Assembly: GCF_900143075.1 (NCBI RefSeq)
Contig: NZ_FRCY01000007.1
Coordinates: 202,215 to 266,214, forward strand
From: Cyclobacterium lianum
GTDB lineage: Bacteria > Bacteroidota > Bacteroidia > Cytophagales > Cyclobacteriaceae
Length of the DNA: 64,000 nucleotides
Direction: 5' to 3'
The notes beneath the pieces were generated by a model. It made no database searches, was not told where the DNA came from, and was given only the letters and a program-made list of their open reading frames with translations. Numbering within the stretch: position 1 is the first letter of the stretch; every line of letters starts with the position of its first letter. Shown piece after piece: positions 46,840-57,700 of this stretch. The position numbers and the translations under genes were made by a program.

Positions 46840-49074
46840 CTACTTTATCAAACGAAGCCATCTGGCACCATGTGCTTCCAACAGCACTGGACGACCTAAA
46901 TCCAATATTTCACCCGATACAGCATCTTCCATGCGGGTGTATTTTATCCCTTTGATCTCCAATTGGCAGGCTACAGATGAACCCTCTTCATTCATCAAAA
47001 AATAGTGGTCTACTTCCGGTCCGGCCAGCCTGTAAACTATAGCCTGATCGGTAGAGATTGTTGGTACAGCCCCCAACGCTGTGAGTAAGCCGCTGAGAAA
47101 ATCTTCTGCCGGAAAATTACCTCTGTTGAAGCAGGACCGGCTTGCTTCAAAGCCGATAATGAGCGCCTCTCCCCTGCCTTTTTTCATCTGTGTTACCGCT
47201 GGTTTGCCATTGTCAAAATATTTCAACACTTTGGCTCCCTCCACCCGCAGGTCTGCTATTGAACCTGTAAGTTCCCGCCCGTCTATTTTCCAATTCCTAT
47301 TGATCCCCGAATACTGGTATTCTCTGAGCACAGTGCCAAATAACTTTGCAAAGGGAGAATCGGAGCCTCTGGGAAATAGGGCAGAATAGGTATCCATCCA
47401 TGCGCCTGGCATATCCATGACCAGTCTGCCACCTTCATGAACGTACTGCTCCAGCAGGGGAAGCAGTTCCTGATTCAGTGCCAGAACAGCCGGCAAATAA
47501 AGGATCGGATACCTGCCGGCAAGGCCTTCCCTGATATCCTCCGGATTGACAAATTCAAAAGGAATGTCCTTATTGATGAGTGCCCTGCTGAGCCCCACCC
47601 TGGCTTCCATAGGCCGGTACCTCAGACTATCCTGTCCTTTTATGGAAAGTGCCGTCCAAATCGCCTCATTGTCCCAGTCAAACAGTATGCCTACCTGGGG
47701 TTCTTTGTGAAGGGACCAGATCTCATCCCGGAATTTTTGCATGGCCCGGGCAATTTTACCTACTGCAATGGCCCTTTCGGTGATTTCGTTGTGATGATCC
47801 AGAAGGGCATATTCACCCACCTCTGCTCCGGCAGTTCTTACAGACCAACTCCACAGGCCCCAACCCTTAAATCCGGCCGCCAGCATGCTGAGCGTAAATT
47901 GCTCCATCTCCGGCGCATCTACGGTAAATCCCTTATTGTTCTGACCAAACTTCTCACCGCCAAATTGCTGGGGACCCCCGGTAGTCTCCCAACCACCAGT
48001 CCAGCCACCTTTAAACATATCGTTGATGTAGCTCGCCTGTACATATACCATTGGACCCAGCTCATCACGTACCTGATCAAAATGCCAGGTGAAGTGTATG
48101 GAAGGATAAAAGGAACCAGCATGCCTCATGGCATCGGCAATACCAGGAAAATTAACCCCAAAATAAGCATGGGGCCTGAAAAGGCCCAGTTCGCCTCCTG
48201 CCCGGTAGGGAGCATCCGGATCTATGGCGTGAAATTCCCGGACCCTCTGCTCCAGGGTTTGAACCCCATAATCGGCCTTAAACCTGAGCATGTCCCGGAT
48301 GATGCGCAATTCCCTGTGGTTATGGTTTTCCCATCTCCTTTCAAAATCATCCCAGGATTCAAAAGCTTTGCCGCCGGCAGCCAGTCCATGATGGTGCTGG
48401 TTATAGGCATGGTTTAACCGCTCAATGGTTTTATAATTCTCTTTGGCCCAGCCTGCAAATAACTTTTTGCCTGCTTCGCTTAAATCCAAACCCCGCTCCC
48501 CCACGATGGGATCATAGGCCGAACTGGAACCACGAAAAGCCTCCCTGCTTCCAGTTTTCCTGTAATGGGCCCCATAGGTTTTTATCCGCCCCTTCAACAC
48601 CTCCATTTGGTAAGCAATCATCTCCGGATGCGACCGGATCTCGTCCAGGGGTAAATCTTGCTCAATATCCAGATTTTTCAGCAACTCATCGGTAATGGGT
48701 TCCCAGCCACCTTCACCATACCACCAGGGTATCAATCCTTCTTCCAAAGCGATCAACTGGATTTCTTCATGATTCCAATCCGGCAGGGTCATGATCTGCT
48801 TCAGGTTGGTAAATCCGAGGTCTTTCATCTTTCTGAAATGCTCGCGTATCTCCTTCTCTCCCTCACCGGGTCGCTGTATGTACACCACTCCTGCAGGAAC
48901 CGGGGCGATCTTTCTGAATTTCCGCTGCATGGGTGAGTCGTTTCTTTTGTCATAAAGCTCATGCAAAAAATCATGCTCTTCCTGAGCGATAGCAGGTAAA
49001 ATTACAAGAAGCTGAACCAGGGTCAGCAGCCACAGTATGAGCGGTGGAAAACTAAGGTTGTACGGTGTTCTCAT
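46840..49074 (-). CDS. Secreted GH42-like glycoside hydrolase
   Basis: 744 residues from the ATG at 49074; a TTG at 49104 would add ten. N-terminal signal peptide with hydrophobic core LILWLLTLVQLLVILPAIAQ. The catalytic barrel resembles GH42 beta-galactosidases: FRKMKDLGFTNLKQIMTLPD, a segment where a Trp-Tyr-LN pair (ENYKTIERLNHAYNQ) follows the probable acid/base glutamate, and GFKGWGLWSWSVRTAGAEVG. A beta-galactosidase trimerisation-type domain follows (about 510-620: RVGLSRALINKDIPFEFVNP, LEQYVHEGGRLVMD) and a small C-terminal beta domain. Substrate not clear. Last gene of the utilisation locus; the start lies 23 bp inside the previous gene. Confidence 0.75.
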   Translation of the reverse strand: MRTPYNLSFPPLILWLLTLVQLLVILPAIAQEEHDFLHELYDKRNDSPMQRKFRKIAPVPAGVVYIQRPGEGEKEIREHFRKMKDLGFTNLKQIMTLPDWNHEEIQLIALEEGLIPWWYGEGGWEPITDELLKNLDIEQDLPLDEIRSHPEMIAYQMEVLKGRIKTYGAHYRKTGSREAFRGSSSAYDPIVGERGLDLSEAGKKLFAGWAKENYKTIERLNHAYNQHHHGLAAGGKAFESWDDFERRWENHNHRELRIIRDMLRFKADYGVQTLEQRVREFHAIDPDAPYRAGGELGLFRPHAYFGVNFPGIADAMRHAGSFYPSIHFTWHFDQVRDELGPMVYVQASYINDMFKGGWTGGWETTGGPQQFGGEKFGQNNKGFTVDAPEMEQFTLSMLAAGFKGWGLWSWSVRTAGAEVGEYALLDHHNEITERAIAVGKIARAMQKFRDEIWSLHKEPQVGILFDWDNEAIWTALSIKGQDSLRYRPMEARVGLSRALINKDIPFEFVNPEDIREGLAGRYPILYLPAVLALNQELLPLLEQYVHEGGRLVMDMPGAWMDTYSALFPRGSDSPFAKLFGTVLREYQYSGINRNWKIDGRELTGSIADLRVEGAKVLKYFDNGKPAVTQMKKGRGEALIIGFEASRSCFNRGNFPAEDFLSGLLTALGAVPTISTDQAIVYRLAGPEVDHYFLMNEEGSSVACQLEIKGIKYTRMEDAVSGEILDLGRPVLLEAHGARWLRLIK

Positions 49075-51004
49075 TGAGTTTGGGATTAAATAATGGAATT
49101 TCAAGGGACCCTACCTGGACGTTCGTTTCAGTGCTTATCACCCTGGGCTGTTGTCTACCGGGTGCCTGCAATACCAGGAGGACTTTGCTGTTGCCGGCGA
49201 TGGGGATGTCTATGGCTGTGCTGTGGGAATAGGCTTGTCCCTGCCAGAGAATGCCCGGGTTCAAACGGCTGGTATTGCCCCCATACCGAATGCTGGTTTT
49301 AGCAAGGGATAACGGTTTAGCGGTATGCAGGACTTTGGTCTGAAGGGTAAATCCTGTGGGTGTTTGGATCAAAAACCCGTCTTCCAACAAGGTGACCTGG
49401 TTAAATTCAGGGGTATTCAATCGCCATATCCTTCCATTGACTGAATAATCCTCTACCAAAAACACAGCCTCTGCCCCGCTCTCCTCGTCATAGGCCACAG
49501 TAAATTTTCTAAGATGCTCCTCTACACCCATGCTGCTGCCGCTACCCAGCGCATGACCCGATCCCTGCCCCTCAAAGGCAAAGTCCACAAGTTTTCCTGC
49601 ACTATTGTCCCCTTTCTCACTTTCACCAGGCCTTTTTGTAAAAAGATTGGTTTGACCAGCCACCAATCCTGTCCTACCTGCTCCGATTGCCAGGGGCACT
49701 CCGCCGCCAATAATTCTGAAAGTGTTCACGTCAGGGCCCTTATGACCGGCTATTCTTTTTTGGGAAACATTAAACAGGGCTACAATATCCTCAGGACCCT
49801 CAAAGGATTTCCTGAAAACCAGCAGCCCCTGTGTGGTATCGGCATGGTTTAACCAATCCATGTTTTCCGGATTTTCGGACTTCAGGTTTCCCCTATCATA
49901 CAATACACTGTATAGTGATTTTTCTCCCAGGTAGTCATGCATCCATTTGATGGCCGGAAGTTGGGCATTCGGATAAAGCCTCAGCCCCATGGCCAGCAAT
50001 CCATCACCGATATTGAGATTGTCATCCGAAAGATCAGGTTTGACCCCTTTGATGCCATCTCTAACCGGAATATTTACCATGGAAGAAGCCATTGCCTTCA
50101 GGGAATGTATGGCCTGAGGAGCAAAGGTGTCTAATACGGGATAATCCCTCCCTTGCCTGTTTTGAAATGCAATCAGGGCAGGACCAATAAATGACCAGTT
50201 GTAGATATGGTATCCGATACTCTCTGCATTCCAGCCCTGAGCGTATATGTTTTCATTCAGGTGATCAATCAGCCTTTTGGAAGCATCCCAGATCAGTGGG
50301 TCGGCAATGGAGCGTGAATCCGGATCAGGATTATCCCAGACCAGGGCAGCAAAAAGTACGGCCCCCCACCTTACTCCCATCCAGTTACTGACCAGGCTGT
50401 AATTGGCCTCGAATCCCATGCTGGCCTGGGTGGTATACATGGTTTTGTACAGTTGCCGGTTGACAAGGTTCCTGTCCTGCTGCTCCCAGGCCGGATAGCA
50501 AAAATCGTAGGTGATGGCCATTGATCGCAGCACCGCAGCCTTGGTAAGCCCCCGGGCTACCGGATTGTCAAAAATTACTTTGTCTTCAAAAACCTGCTCC
50601 AATTGCTGCAAAGCTTCCCTGGCCCAGCTATCCTGCCCGGTCAACACATAAAGCAAAGCTTGTAGCGCTGCCAGCTCCGCTGCTTTCCTCGCGTCGAAGG
50701 ACGATAGCGACTGTATTTCACTGCTCAGGTCGCTTTCCCGCTGCATCCACTCTTCCAGTTGCACCTGATAGGCCTCTGATTGCATTTTTTCACGGATCAA
50801 TGGTAACTCATCCGGCAAAATCAAACCCCTGGGATGTATACCAGTGGCAGTTTTACCCTCCAATTTAGCAGTGCTGATCAACCAATCCAGGCTATTGTCC
50901 TGAGCCTGAGCAGATGAAGTGCGGAATACACAAAGACCAACACACAAGATGCAACAAAAAAGCACAGAAGCATTCACCCGATTTGGGTAGGGTTTATTTT
51001 TCAT
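49052..51004 (-). CDS. Secreted heparinase II/III-like (alpha/alpha-toroid) protein
   Basis: 650 residues with a signal peptide (hydrophobic core SVLFCCILCVGLCVF, cleavage near AQAQ-DN). The mature part begins with HPRGLILPDELPLIREKM, the common start of alpha/alpha-toroid lyase proteins, followed by helices with paired hydrophobic faces (residues about 60-350; FEANYSLVSNWMGVRWGA, GWNAESIGYHIYNWS) and a beta-sandwich-like half (about 390-650) with RIAGHKGPDVNTFRIIGGGV. This layout fits polysaccharide lyases acting on uronate-containing chains, but no catalytic set could be assigned. Overlaps the preceding gene by 11 bp and the next by 23 bp. Confidence 0.75.
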   Translation of the reverse strand: MKNKPYPNRVNASVLFCCILCVGLCVFRTSSAQAQDNSLDWLISTAKLEGKTATGIHPRGLILPDELPLIREKMQSEAYQVQLEEWMQRESDLSSEIQSLSSFDARKAAELAALQALLYVLTGQDSWAREALQQLEQVFEDKVIFDNPVARGLTKAAVLRSMAITYDFCYPAWEQQDRNLVNRQLYKTMYTTQASMGFEANYSLVSNWMGVRWGAVLFAALVWDNPDPDSRSIADPLIWDASKRLIDHLNENIYAQGWNAESIGYHIYNWSFIGPALIAFQNRQGRDYPVLDTFAPQAIHSLKAMASSMVNIPVRDGIKGVKPDLSDDNLNIGDGLLAMGLRLYPNAQLPAIKWMHDYLGEKSLYSVLYDRGNLKSENPENMDWLNHADTTQGLLVFRKSFEGPEDIVALFNVSQKRIAGHKGPDVNTFRIIGGGVPLAIGAGRTGLVAGQTNLFTKRPGESEKGDNSAGKLVDFAFEGQGSGHALGSGSSMGVEEHLRKFTVAYDEESGAEAVFLVEDYSVNGRIWRLNTPEFNQVTLLEDGFLIQTPTGFTLQTKVLHTAKPLSLAKTSIRYGGNTSRLNPGILWQGQAYSHSTAIDIPIAGNSKVLLVLQAPGRQQPRVISTETNVQVGSLEIPLFNPKLNENTVQP

Positions 51005-53141
51005 AGACTATATTTTTTTCATTCATGTTTACCCGGAAAGAGTCACCATTCATCTCAATTGACAAAGCACCGTCTCCGGTATTCAGTACCGGAGAGGTGT
51101 AGCCTCCAGCTGGGTTCCAGTGGTCAAAATCCAGGGCTTTACCGTTTATTTTTCCCTCAGGCCTCAAGCCAAGGTCATTGTAGTACATCTGCAGCCGATC
51201 ACCCTTGAGGTTATGGTAATCCAACATTTTTGTTTTCGGATCCTTGCGGATAGTACTTCTGCTTGCAAATCTGTCAGCAAATTCCGCAAAGGAACCAAAA
51301 TCTGATTTTTCATACACTTCCAAGGCGTAACCTGAAAAACTGTCCGCAACTACTAGGACATGGTATTGCTCCAGTATTTTTGATTTGCCGCTCAGTTCCA
51401 GATGTTCAGGAGTACTGAGCAGGTAGTAGGATTGGGAAAAAGGGACGATGCCCAGGAAGGTCTGACCGGTTTTCAGCATAATTTTATGGTCCCGTTCGAT
51501 GATGTCAACACCTCCCCTGGGAATAAAAAGCCAGCAGGCAGCCTGTAATCTGGCCTTCTCCCACCAGTCCGCGAGTGTGGATACATCGTCCAGCTCCGGT
51601 ACAGGCAGCGCCACCAGTGGTCTGGCACCGATTGAAGCCCTGGAAGAGTATTCGTCCGAGGGATTTTGAGGAACCTCACCGGTAGGAGCAGCAGCGACCA
51701 GTAGCGTACTTTTATGTTGTATGGTTTGGGTGTAGGGACTATGCCCTGTCGGACCCAAATGATAGGGTTGGCCGCCCCCAATCGTTTTTGGCCCTTTATC
51801 GGTCTTAATTACAAGAGACCACAGCACTTGTTGATTGGGATTATCGAGTTTGGTCTGTGAAATACTCCCTATTCCAAAGCTGCGGCTTCCATAGAAATAT
51901 TCCTGCCCGAAATCAGACCGGTCAAGATGATAACTGGGTCTGGATACCTTCAGGACAAAGGGAAGGGGAAACCGTTTGTGGTACAGGTCCCAAATAAATT
52001 TTGCAGGCCGGTATCCACTGGTAAGTTGATGGACCGATGGTTTATGCGCGGGAGGCTGGGTGTTTCCAAACCAGAGGTGAAGCATACTACTCAGTTCACC
52101 ACCTGCATTCATCGGCTGGGGAGCCCTTTTCTGGGCACCCGCGATTGCTCCATCATAGGCTTTTAGGGCAACGGTTGCCAGGAAATAATCCAGAATCCCT
52201 TTAGCCAGTTCTTTTGAAGTATTATTCCTGGCAAAATCATAAACATTCATCAGGGCTTCCAGACTGTGGGGATAATAGATTTCGGCATCGTATTCTCCAT
52301 TTCCAGTTTCCAAAAGCTTCTGATAAAATGTCCGGAAGTGCATCTCCATCAGGGAATCTACTTCCTGAACCGGCCAGCCCGAAATCAATGCGGAATCCGG
52401 AAAGTGTTGGGCATAAAGCCATGCAGCAGTCCTCCACATGATTTTATGATTTTCAGTACCTCCATCCTTCGGATTACCTCCCAAAAGTTCTCCCGGCTCT
52501 CCCACCAGATTATGAGGGGTAGAAAGTGGTGCATATTTTCTGTATCCATCCGATGGTCTGTCGTTGGCAGCATAGGAGGCAACTGCATGCTGGAATTTTT
52601 TGTGCCAGTCGGGTGCCATGTAATGCCCCAGCAGGGGATAGAACCTGGCCCAGTTTTTTGCGGCGAAATGGTATTGTTGCTGAAGGTTTCCTGGTATGGA
52701 CAGCCATGCTTTGGTAAGGTCATCACCCGGTGTTGTCAACAGACGAGCTATGGCAGGAATCAGGTCCTTTTTCAGCGCATCTCCTCCAAAGCGCCCAATC
52801 TGTCCGTCCCCGGCTCTTTCCTTCGGGCCAAAGTACCCGGTAGGTCCTTGCGTCAATGCCCTACCGGTATAAGGCGAATATACCGTTTCTCCCTCCAATG
52901 CCCAGGTTTTAAAAGGAAGACCGGTATCCGGACAGGTAGCCGTACCCTGCGAACGCTGCCCGAAAGGTTCTTTCGCAAGCTGCTGTACCATACCCGCTGA
53001 TCGTTTCTGAAACCCGGACTCATCAGGATAACTATCCAATTCCCAAAGCTGCTGTGCACTGCCCGCTTCGACAGAAAGCATCATCCATAAAAAGCAAAAG
53101 AAAAGGCTGCGAGCAACCCTTTCTTTTGTACCATTTTCCAT
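50994..53141 (-). CDS. Secreted large protein, probable alpha/alpha-toroid enzyme of unknown family
   Basis: 715 residues. Signal peptide (SLFFCFLWMMLSVEAGSAQ), then an unusual N-terminal stretch rich in glycine and tyrosine (YSPYTGRALTQGPTGYFGP) with a single Cys. The middle is helical and contains GTENHKIMWRTAAWLYAQ and GEYDAEIYYPHSLEALMNVY, candidates for active-site histidine, asparagine and tyrosine by analogy with toroid lyases. From about residue 400 it is beta-rich (SRSFGIGSISQTKLDN, VDIIERDHKIMLKTGQ). I could not match it to a named CAZy family. It follows the SusD gene by three bases, so it belongs to the locus. Confidence 0.6.
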   Translation of the reverse strand: MENGTKERVARSLFFCFLWMMLSVEAGSAQQLWELDSYPDESGFQKRSAGMVQQLAKEPFGQRSQGTATCPDTGLPFKTWALEGETVYSPYTGRALTQGPTGYFGPKERAGDGQIGRFGGDALKKDLIPAIARLLTTPGDDLTKAWLSIPGNLQQQYHFAAKNWARFYPLLGHYMAPDWHKKFQHAVASYAANDRPSDGYRKYAPLSTPHNLVGEPGELLGGNPKDGGTENHKIMWRTAAWLYAQHFPDSALISGWPVQEVDSLMEMHFRTFYQKLLETGNGEYDAEIYYPHSLEALMNVYDFARNNTSKELAKGILDYFLATVALKAYDGAIAGAQKRAPQPMNAGGELSSMLHLWFGNTQPPAHKPSVHQLTSGYRPAKFIWDLYHKRFPLPFVLKVSRPSYHLDRSDFGQEYFYGSRSFGIGSISQTKLDNPNQQVLWSLVIKTDKGPKTIGGGQPYHLGPTGHSPYTQTIQHKSTLLVAAAPTGEVPQNPSDEYSSRASIGARPLVALPVPELDDVSTLADWWEKARLQAACWLFIPRGGVDIIERDHKIMLKTGQTFLGIVPFSQSYYLLSTPEHLELSGKSKILEQYHVLVVADSFSGYALEVYEKSDFGSFAEFADRFASRSTIRKDPKTKMLDYHNLKGDRLQMYYNDLGLRPEGKINGKALDFDHWNPAGGYTSPVLNTGDGALSIEMNGDSFRVNMNEKNIVYEK

Positions 53142-53144
53142 AGC

Positions 53145-54689
53145 TTAATTGCTGATATTGGGGTTAAGGTCAACTTCATTTTGCGGGATAGACTGCCAGG
53201 TGCGGGAGGTCCAGGAAATGCCTCCTGTGCCCCTGTCGCCGTTTGGAATATCCTTTTCAAGTGCCTGCAGATAATACAATCGGTCATCTTCAAAAACCAA
53301 TTCTTTCATTCGCTCTACTTCTATGATCTCCTCAGACATGGGACCGGTATAATCGTCCAGACCGGCCCTGTTTCTGACTGCATTTAAATCCTCCCTGGCT
53401 CCTTCAGTGTCTCCCCGGGAAAATCGCAAAAAGGAACGTGTCAGATAAGCCTCAGCAGAACGCATTAATGGCAGGCTTGAGACCCTGTTGGAGGCTTCCG
53501 GCTCACCGGCCCGGTACCATTTATGGCCCCATACTTCCCGCTGGCTCAGCCCCTGATAAGCAGGCCGCGGATCCTCATTTGCGCCGAAGGAAATGAACAA
53601 CTGTGCGTAACGTTTGTCGCCCATCGCTTCCTCGTGGTTGTCCCATCCGGTGACAGACTTGAAATGCTCGCTCAGAGACATGATTTGGTTGTTATTGAAC
53701 CGGTCAGTGAGGTTCCACCTTCCATTTGGATCGGAATAACCCAGCCAACGGGAGATCACAGGAGGTTTCCAATTCGTTTGGGGACCCGAAGTAACGTACT
53801 GAAATACGACTTCATTTCCCTTTACCCCAAATTGGTCTTTATTCCAGGCTTCAATAGGGTCTTCGTTTAGGGGATACCTACCGGAATTGAGGATTATATC
53901 GGCATGCTCTTCGGCCTGCTGCCAGTTTCTCATTTGAAAATTAACCCGCATGGCCAGGAAATGAGCTGCCATTCTATCCTGGCGATCCACAAAAGCAGGT
54001 GGGTCACGGTCGGGATCGTATTGTTCAGGAAGTAAAGCGATGGCCTGCTCCAGGTCAGCCAAAATCTGATCGTAGACCTGCTGGACCGTGGCAGGAGCAG
54101 GATTATCAAAAGCCGAATTGGGTAACCGGTTTTTGATGATAATAGCAGGTGCATCATTGTCAGCCCCATAGGGAGGGGCAAAGATCCTCACCAAATTGAA
54201 GTTTACCCAGGCACGGAGCCAGTAAGCCTCACCGAGAATCCTAGGCGTCCAATGGCTTTGCTGGTCATCAAAAGGTCCGTTTCTTTCTATCCAGTCAATT
54301 ACAGCATTGGCAGCCAGCAACACCGCATAACCTGCATTCCAATTTCGGGTAGGCTGGGAATGGGTATTGTTGGAAAAATCCCTGCCATACCAGTCGATGG
54401 CATCTTGTCCTACTACACCCAGCTCATCCATTAATTTGCCTACATCCGAAATGGTGGCAGAATAAATGGCCTGGTTGCCATGGATACCCTGAAAACCACC
54501 TGATCCTCCTGCCACCCACAGGGCCCGGTTTACCAATTGCTCCAAATCCTGCGTATTTCTGGGATCAGCAAAACCATTCGATACCACCCCCACGTCTTCC
54601 AGCCATTGATCTTCACATGACCAGCATAAGGTAACAAGCAGTAATAAGAAAGCCTTAAATTTATAACTATAGCATTTTATCGTTTTCAT
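53145..54689 (-). CDS. SusD-like starch/glycan-binding outer-membrane lipoprotein
   Basis: 514 residues. Lipoprotein signal (LLLLVTLCWSC, Cys25) and the SusD/RagB helical fold: LVNRALWVAGG, GEAYWLRAWVNFNLVRIFAPPYG (TPR-like core), LNAVRNRAGL and a C-terminal ERMKELVFEDDRLYYLQ. Forms the lid of the SusC transporter on the cell surface and binds the glycan. Starts 18 bp after the susC stop in the same operon. Confidence 0.95.
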   Translation of the reverse strand: MKTIKCYSYKFKAFLLLLVTLCWSCEDQWLEDVGVVSNGFADPRNTQDLEQLVNRALWVAGGSGGFQGIHGNQAIYSATISDVGKLMDELGVVGQDAIDWYGRDFSNNTHSQPTRNWNAGYAVLLAANAVIDWIERNGPFDDQQSHWTPRILGEAYWLRAWVNFNLVRIFAPPYGADNDAPAIIIKNRLPNSAFDNPAPATVQQVYDQILADLEQAIALLPEQYDPDRDPPAFVDRQDRMAAHFLAMRVNFQMRNWQQAEEHADIILNSGRYPLNEDPIEAWNKDQFGVKGNEVVFQYVTSGPQTNWKPPVISRWLGYSDPNGRWNLTDRFNNNQIMSLSEHFKSVTGWDNHEEAMGDKRYAQLFISFGANEDPRPAYQGLSQREVWGHKWYRAGEPEASNRVSSLPLMRSAEAYLTRSFLRFSRGDTEGAREDLNAVRNRAGLDDYTGPMSEEIIEVERMKELVFEDDRLYYLQALEKDIPNGDRGTGGISWTSRTWQSIPQNEVDLNPNISN

Positions 54690-54707
54690 GTTCTTTCTAT
54701 TTTAGGT

Positions 54708-57700
54708 TTAAAAAGTAAATGAAACTCCTCCTGTGATGGTTCTCAATTGAGGGAAGGGTGCTCCACCAATAAATCCCTGCTGCAGGTTCCTGTTTTGCCT
54801 GTTGGAATCAAAATTCGCTACTTCGGGATCAAAACCATCGTAGTCTGTAAAGGTCAGTAAATTTGTAGCGTTGACGTAAACCCTGCCCCCTTTGATCCTG
54901 GCTCTGGATAGCAGGCTGGCAGGGAGGGTGTAACTTAGCTGTACATTTCTCAAACGGATAAAAGAGCCATCCTGTAGGTACAGGGAGGTAGATCCTGGTC
55001 TTGCAATGGGCTCATTTTCCCGGGTTCGCTTGAGGTAACTTTGCCTGGGTAATTCCGCGTTTCGGTTCTCCGGAGTCCACATCCGGTCCTCCAGGTCAGC
55101 TCTGAAATTGCTTCCCCCGGCTACTTCCACCCGGTTATCATCATACAGGTAATTTCCTCCCTGAAATGAAAAGAAAACCGTCAGGTCCAATCCCTTGTAG
55201 GAAAAAGTATTTTGAAATCCCCCAAAATAAGTTGGCAGACCACTTTTTCCCTGCAATTCTACCCGGTTTTGCTGGGCAGCAGCAGGCGTGGCCAGGATGG
55301 TTTCTCCCGTCTTTTCGATAATTCCGGTCTCATTGAAAAGATCCTGATTGATCTCATAAATGTATTCATATCCTGTTTCCGGATCGATAAAAGCGTGTTC
55401 AGCCATAAAATAGGTACCCAGACGATTTCCGGTTCGGGTAATGGTGGCGCCCTGAACGATACCCAGATTGTTTTCATCAAGCCTGGGCACCAGACTCATC
55501 ACCCTATCTTTGACCAGGGTCAGATTCACTTCAGTCCTCCAACGGAAACCACCTGGAGAATCTATATTGACGGTATTGAGCGAAAATTCAGCACCCCTGT
55601 TTCTGAGATCACCGATATTTGTCCATATGGCCGAGCTACCCAGCAATATACCCTGGGAAGGAGGAATGGGGTTGAGCAACAACATGTTTTTGACATCCTG
55701 TTGATAAAACCCAATTGAGCCGCTCACCCGGGATTCGAAGGCTTCAAAATCCAGCGAGGCGTCGACAGTATTGATCTCTTCCCATTGTATATCCGGGACG
55801 CCAATGACGCTCTGGACAATACCAGAACCAAAGGAATAAGCCGGCCAGGTGACGTAGCGGTTTTCGAGCACATTTGGAATGTCAGCATTGCCCGTCCTGC
55901 CAAAACTGGCTCTCAACTTCAGAAAATTCACTGGGCCCAGATTGCTGGCAAAGTCCTCTTCGGAGATGATCCAACCAGCAGACAGGGCAGGAAATTGACC
56001 GTATCGGTTGTCCCTGCCAAAAACGGAAGCACCATCCCGGCGGAAACTGGCCATGGCATAATATTTTTCCTTGTAGTTATAGTTTAATCTTCCAAAATAA
56101 CTTTGAATGCGAAAATCCGGAAAAGTTCCTGTTACCAGGGAAATGACGTTGTTTCCGGCAGTCTCTCCGATATTGATATCCGAGGATACCAGGTTTTCTG
56201 CTCTTGCGTCGGTACGAAAGAAATTCCGGCTTTGCCGTTCCGCTCCAGCTACAATGGTAAATTGATGGTCTCCCAATTTTTTTCTGTAGGTAGCATAGGC
56301 ATTCAGGTTGAGGTTATTACGCAATACATTTCCCACCTCTCCGTAGCGCGAAATTCTTATCGCATCACTTACATGGTAGGTGGACTTGGTGTACCAGGTA
56401 TCTATAGAGCCTTCTGCCCGCAAACTCAAGCCGTCGACGGGAGAAAATTCTACAAATACACTACTGATGTTCCGGTAATTTTCGGCTTTATCGTGATAAT
56501 TGGATGGCAGGTTGGCCACAATGGGATTTCTTCCTCCAAACGGGTCAAAATAACTGCCATCGGCCATGAACACCGGTAAAACCGGCACCGCTCCTCCCAG
56601 TGCCGCACCATATCCACCGCGATTTCCCCGATCCGGTCTACCACCGTTAGGATTGGCTTCGTTGGATCCGCCGAGCTGACCCTGCTGGTTTTCAAAGTAA
56701 TTAAAGTTCGTTCGGATACCGGTCTTCAGGTTGTCCAGTACTGAAAAATCGAGGTTTGCCCTTACTCCGTAAGTTCTCAGCCGCTGAGCATTCATGAGTC
56801 CTTTATGATCCTGATAACGCAGAGAAATAAAATAGGAAGATTTCTCGTTTCCGCGGGTAGCCGAAAGGTTTACATCCTCAATGGATCCCTGCCGCCATAG
56901 CGGAGAGAGCCAGTCCGTGCCCCCGGAAGCAGCTACCTGCTCTACCATTTCCCGGGTAAGGTATTGATTGGGTGTATCGATAAATGAACTCACCAATCCG
57001 CCATCTACGACGGGATCCCAGGGACGGTCAAAACCATCATTGGCAAAAGACTGGTCCACCATTCGCAACCATTGGCCACCATCAGCCATTTCTACCATAT
57101 TGGCCGGTTCCTGTACGCCATAGCTATAATTAAAATTTACACTGCTCTGTCCTTCCTTGCCGGATTTGGTAGTGACAAGGATTACGCCGTTAGCCCCTCT
57201 GGAACCATAGATGGCGGTGGCTGCGGCATCTTTTAGAATCTGGATGTCCTCAATATCTGCCGGATTGATGGCCATAAAGGAATTGATGCCCCCCTGCCCC
57301 GTAAGCTCCTGCGTCAGGGGAAAACCGTCTACTACAATCAAGGGCTCCGAACCTGCAGAAATAGATGAGGTCCCCCGGATCAGAATCCTGGATGGAGCGC
57401 CCGGAACTCCGCTACCCTGATTTACCTGCACGCCGGCTGCCCGGCCTTGAAGGGCTGCATCAAAGGAAGGTACCTGCACTTTCGCCAGGTCCTCTCCCTT
57501 TACGGAAGAGATATTTCCGGTAACTTCTCTTTTGATCTGACTGCCATAGCCGGTTACGACTACCTCCTGCAGGTAATTGTCTTCGGGCCTGAGCGTGATG
57601 TTAAATTCGGCCCTGCCTTCCAGATTGATGCGTTCTCGCTGAAAACCGATAAAGGAAAATATCAAATATCCAGTATCGGGTGTTTCCAACGAAAACTTTC

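Noticed and set aside
47437..48417. Plus-strand open frame of 326 codons
   Set aside because: Antisense to the GH42-like gene; composition looks like a shadow of that frame.
52266..53000. Plus-strand open frame of 244 codons
   Set aside because: Antisense to the 715-residue enzyme gene; no signal or domain.
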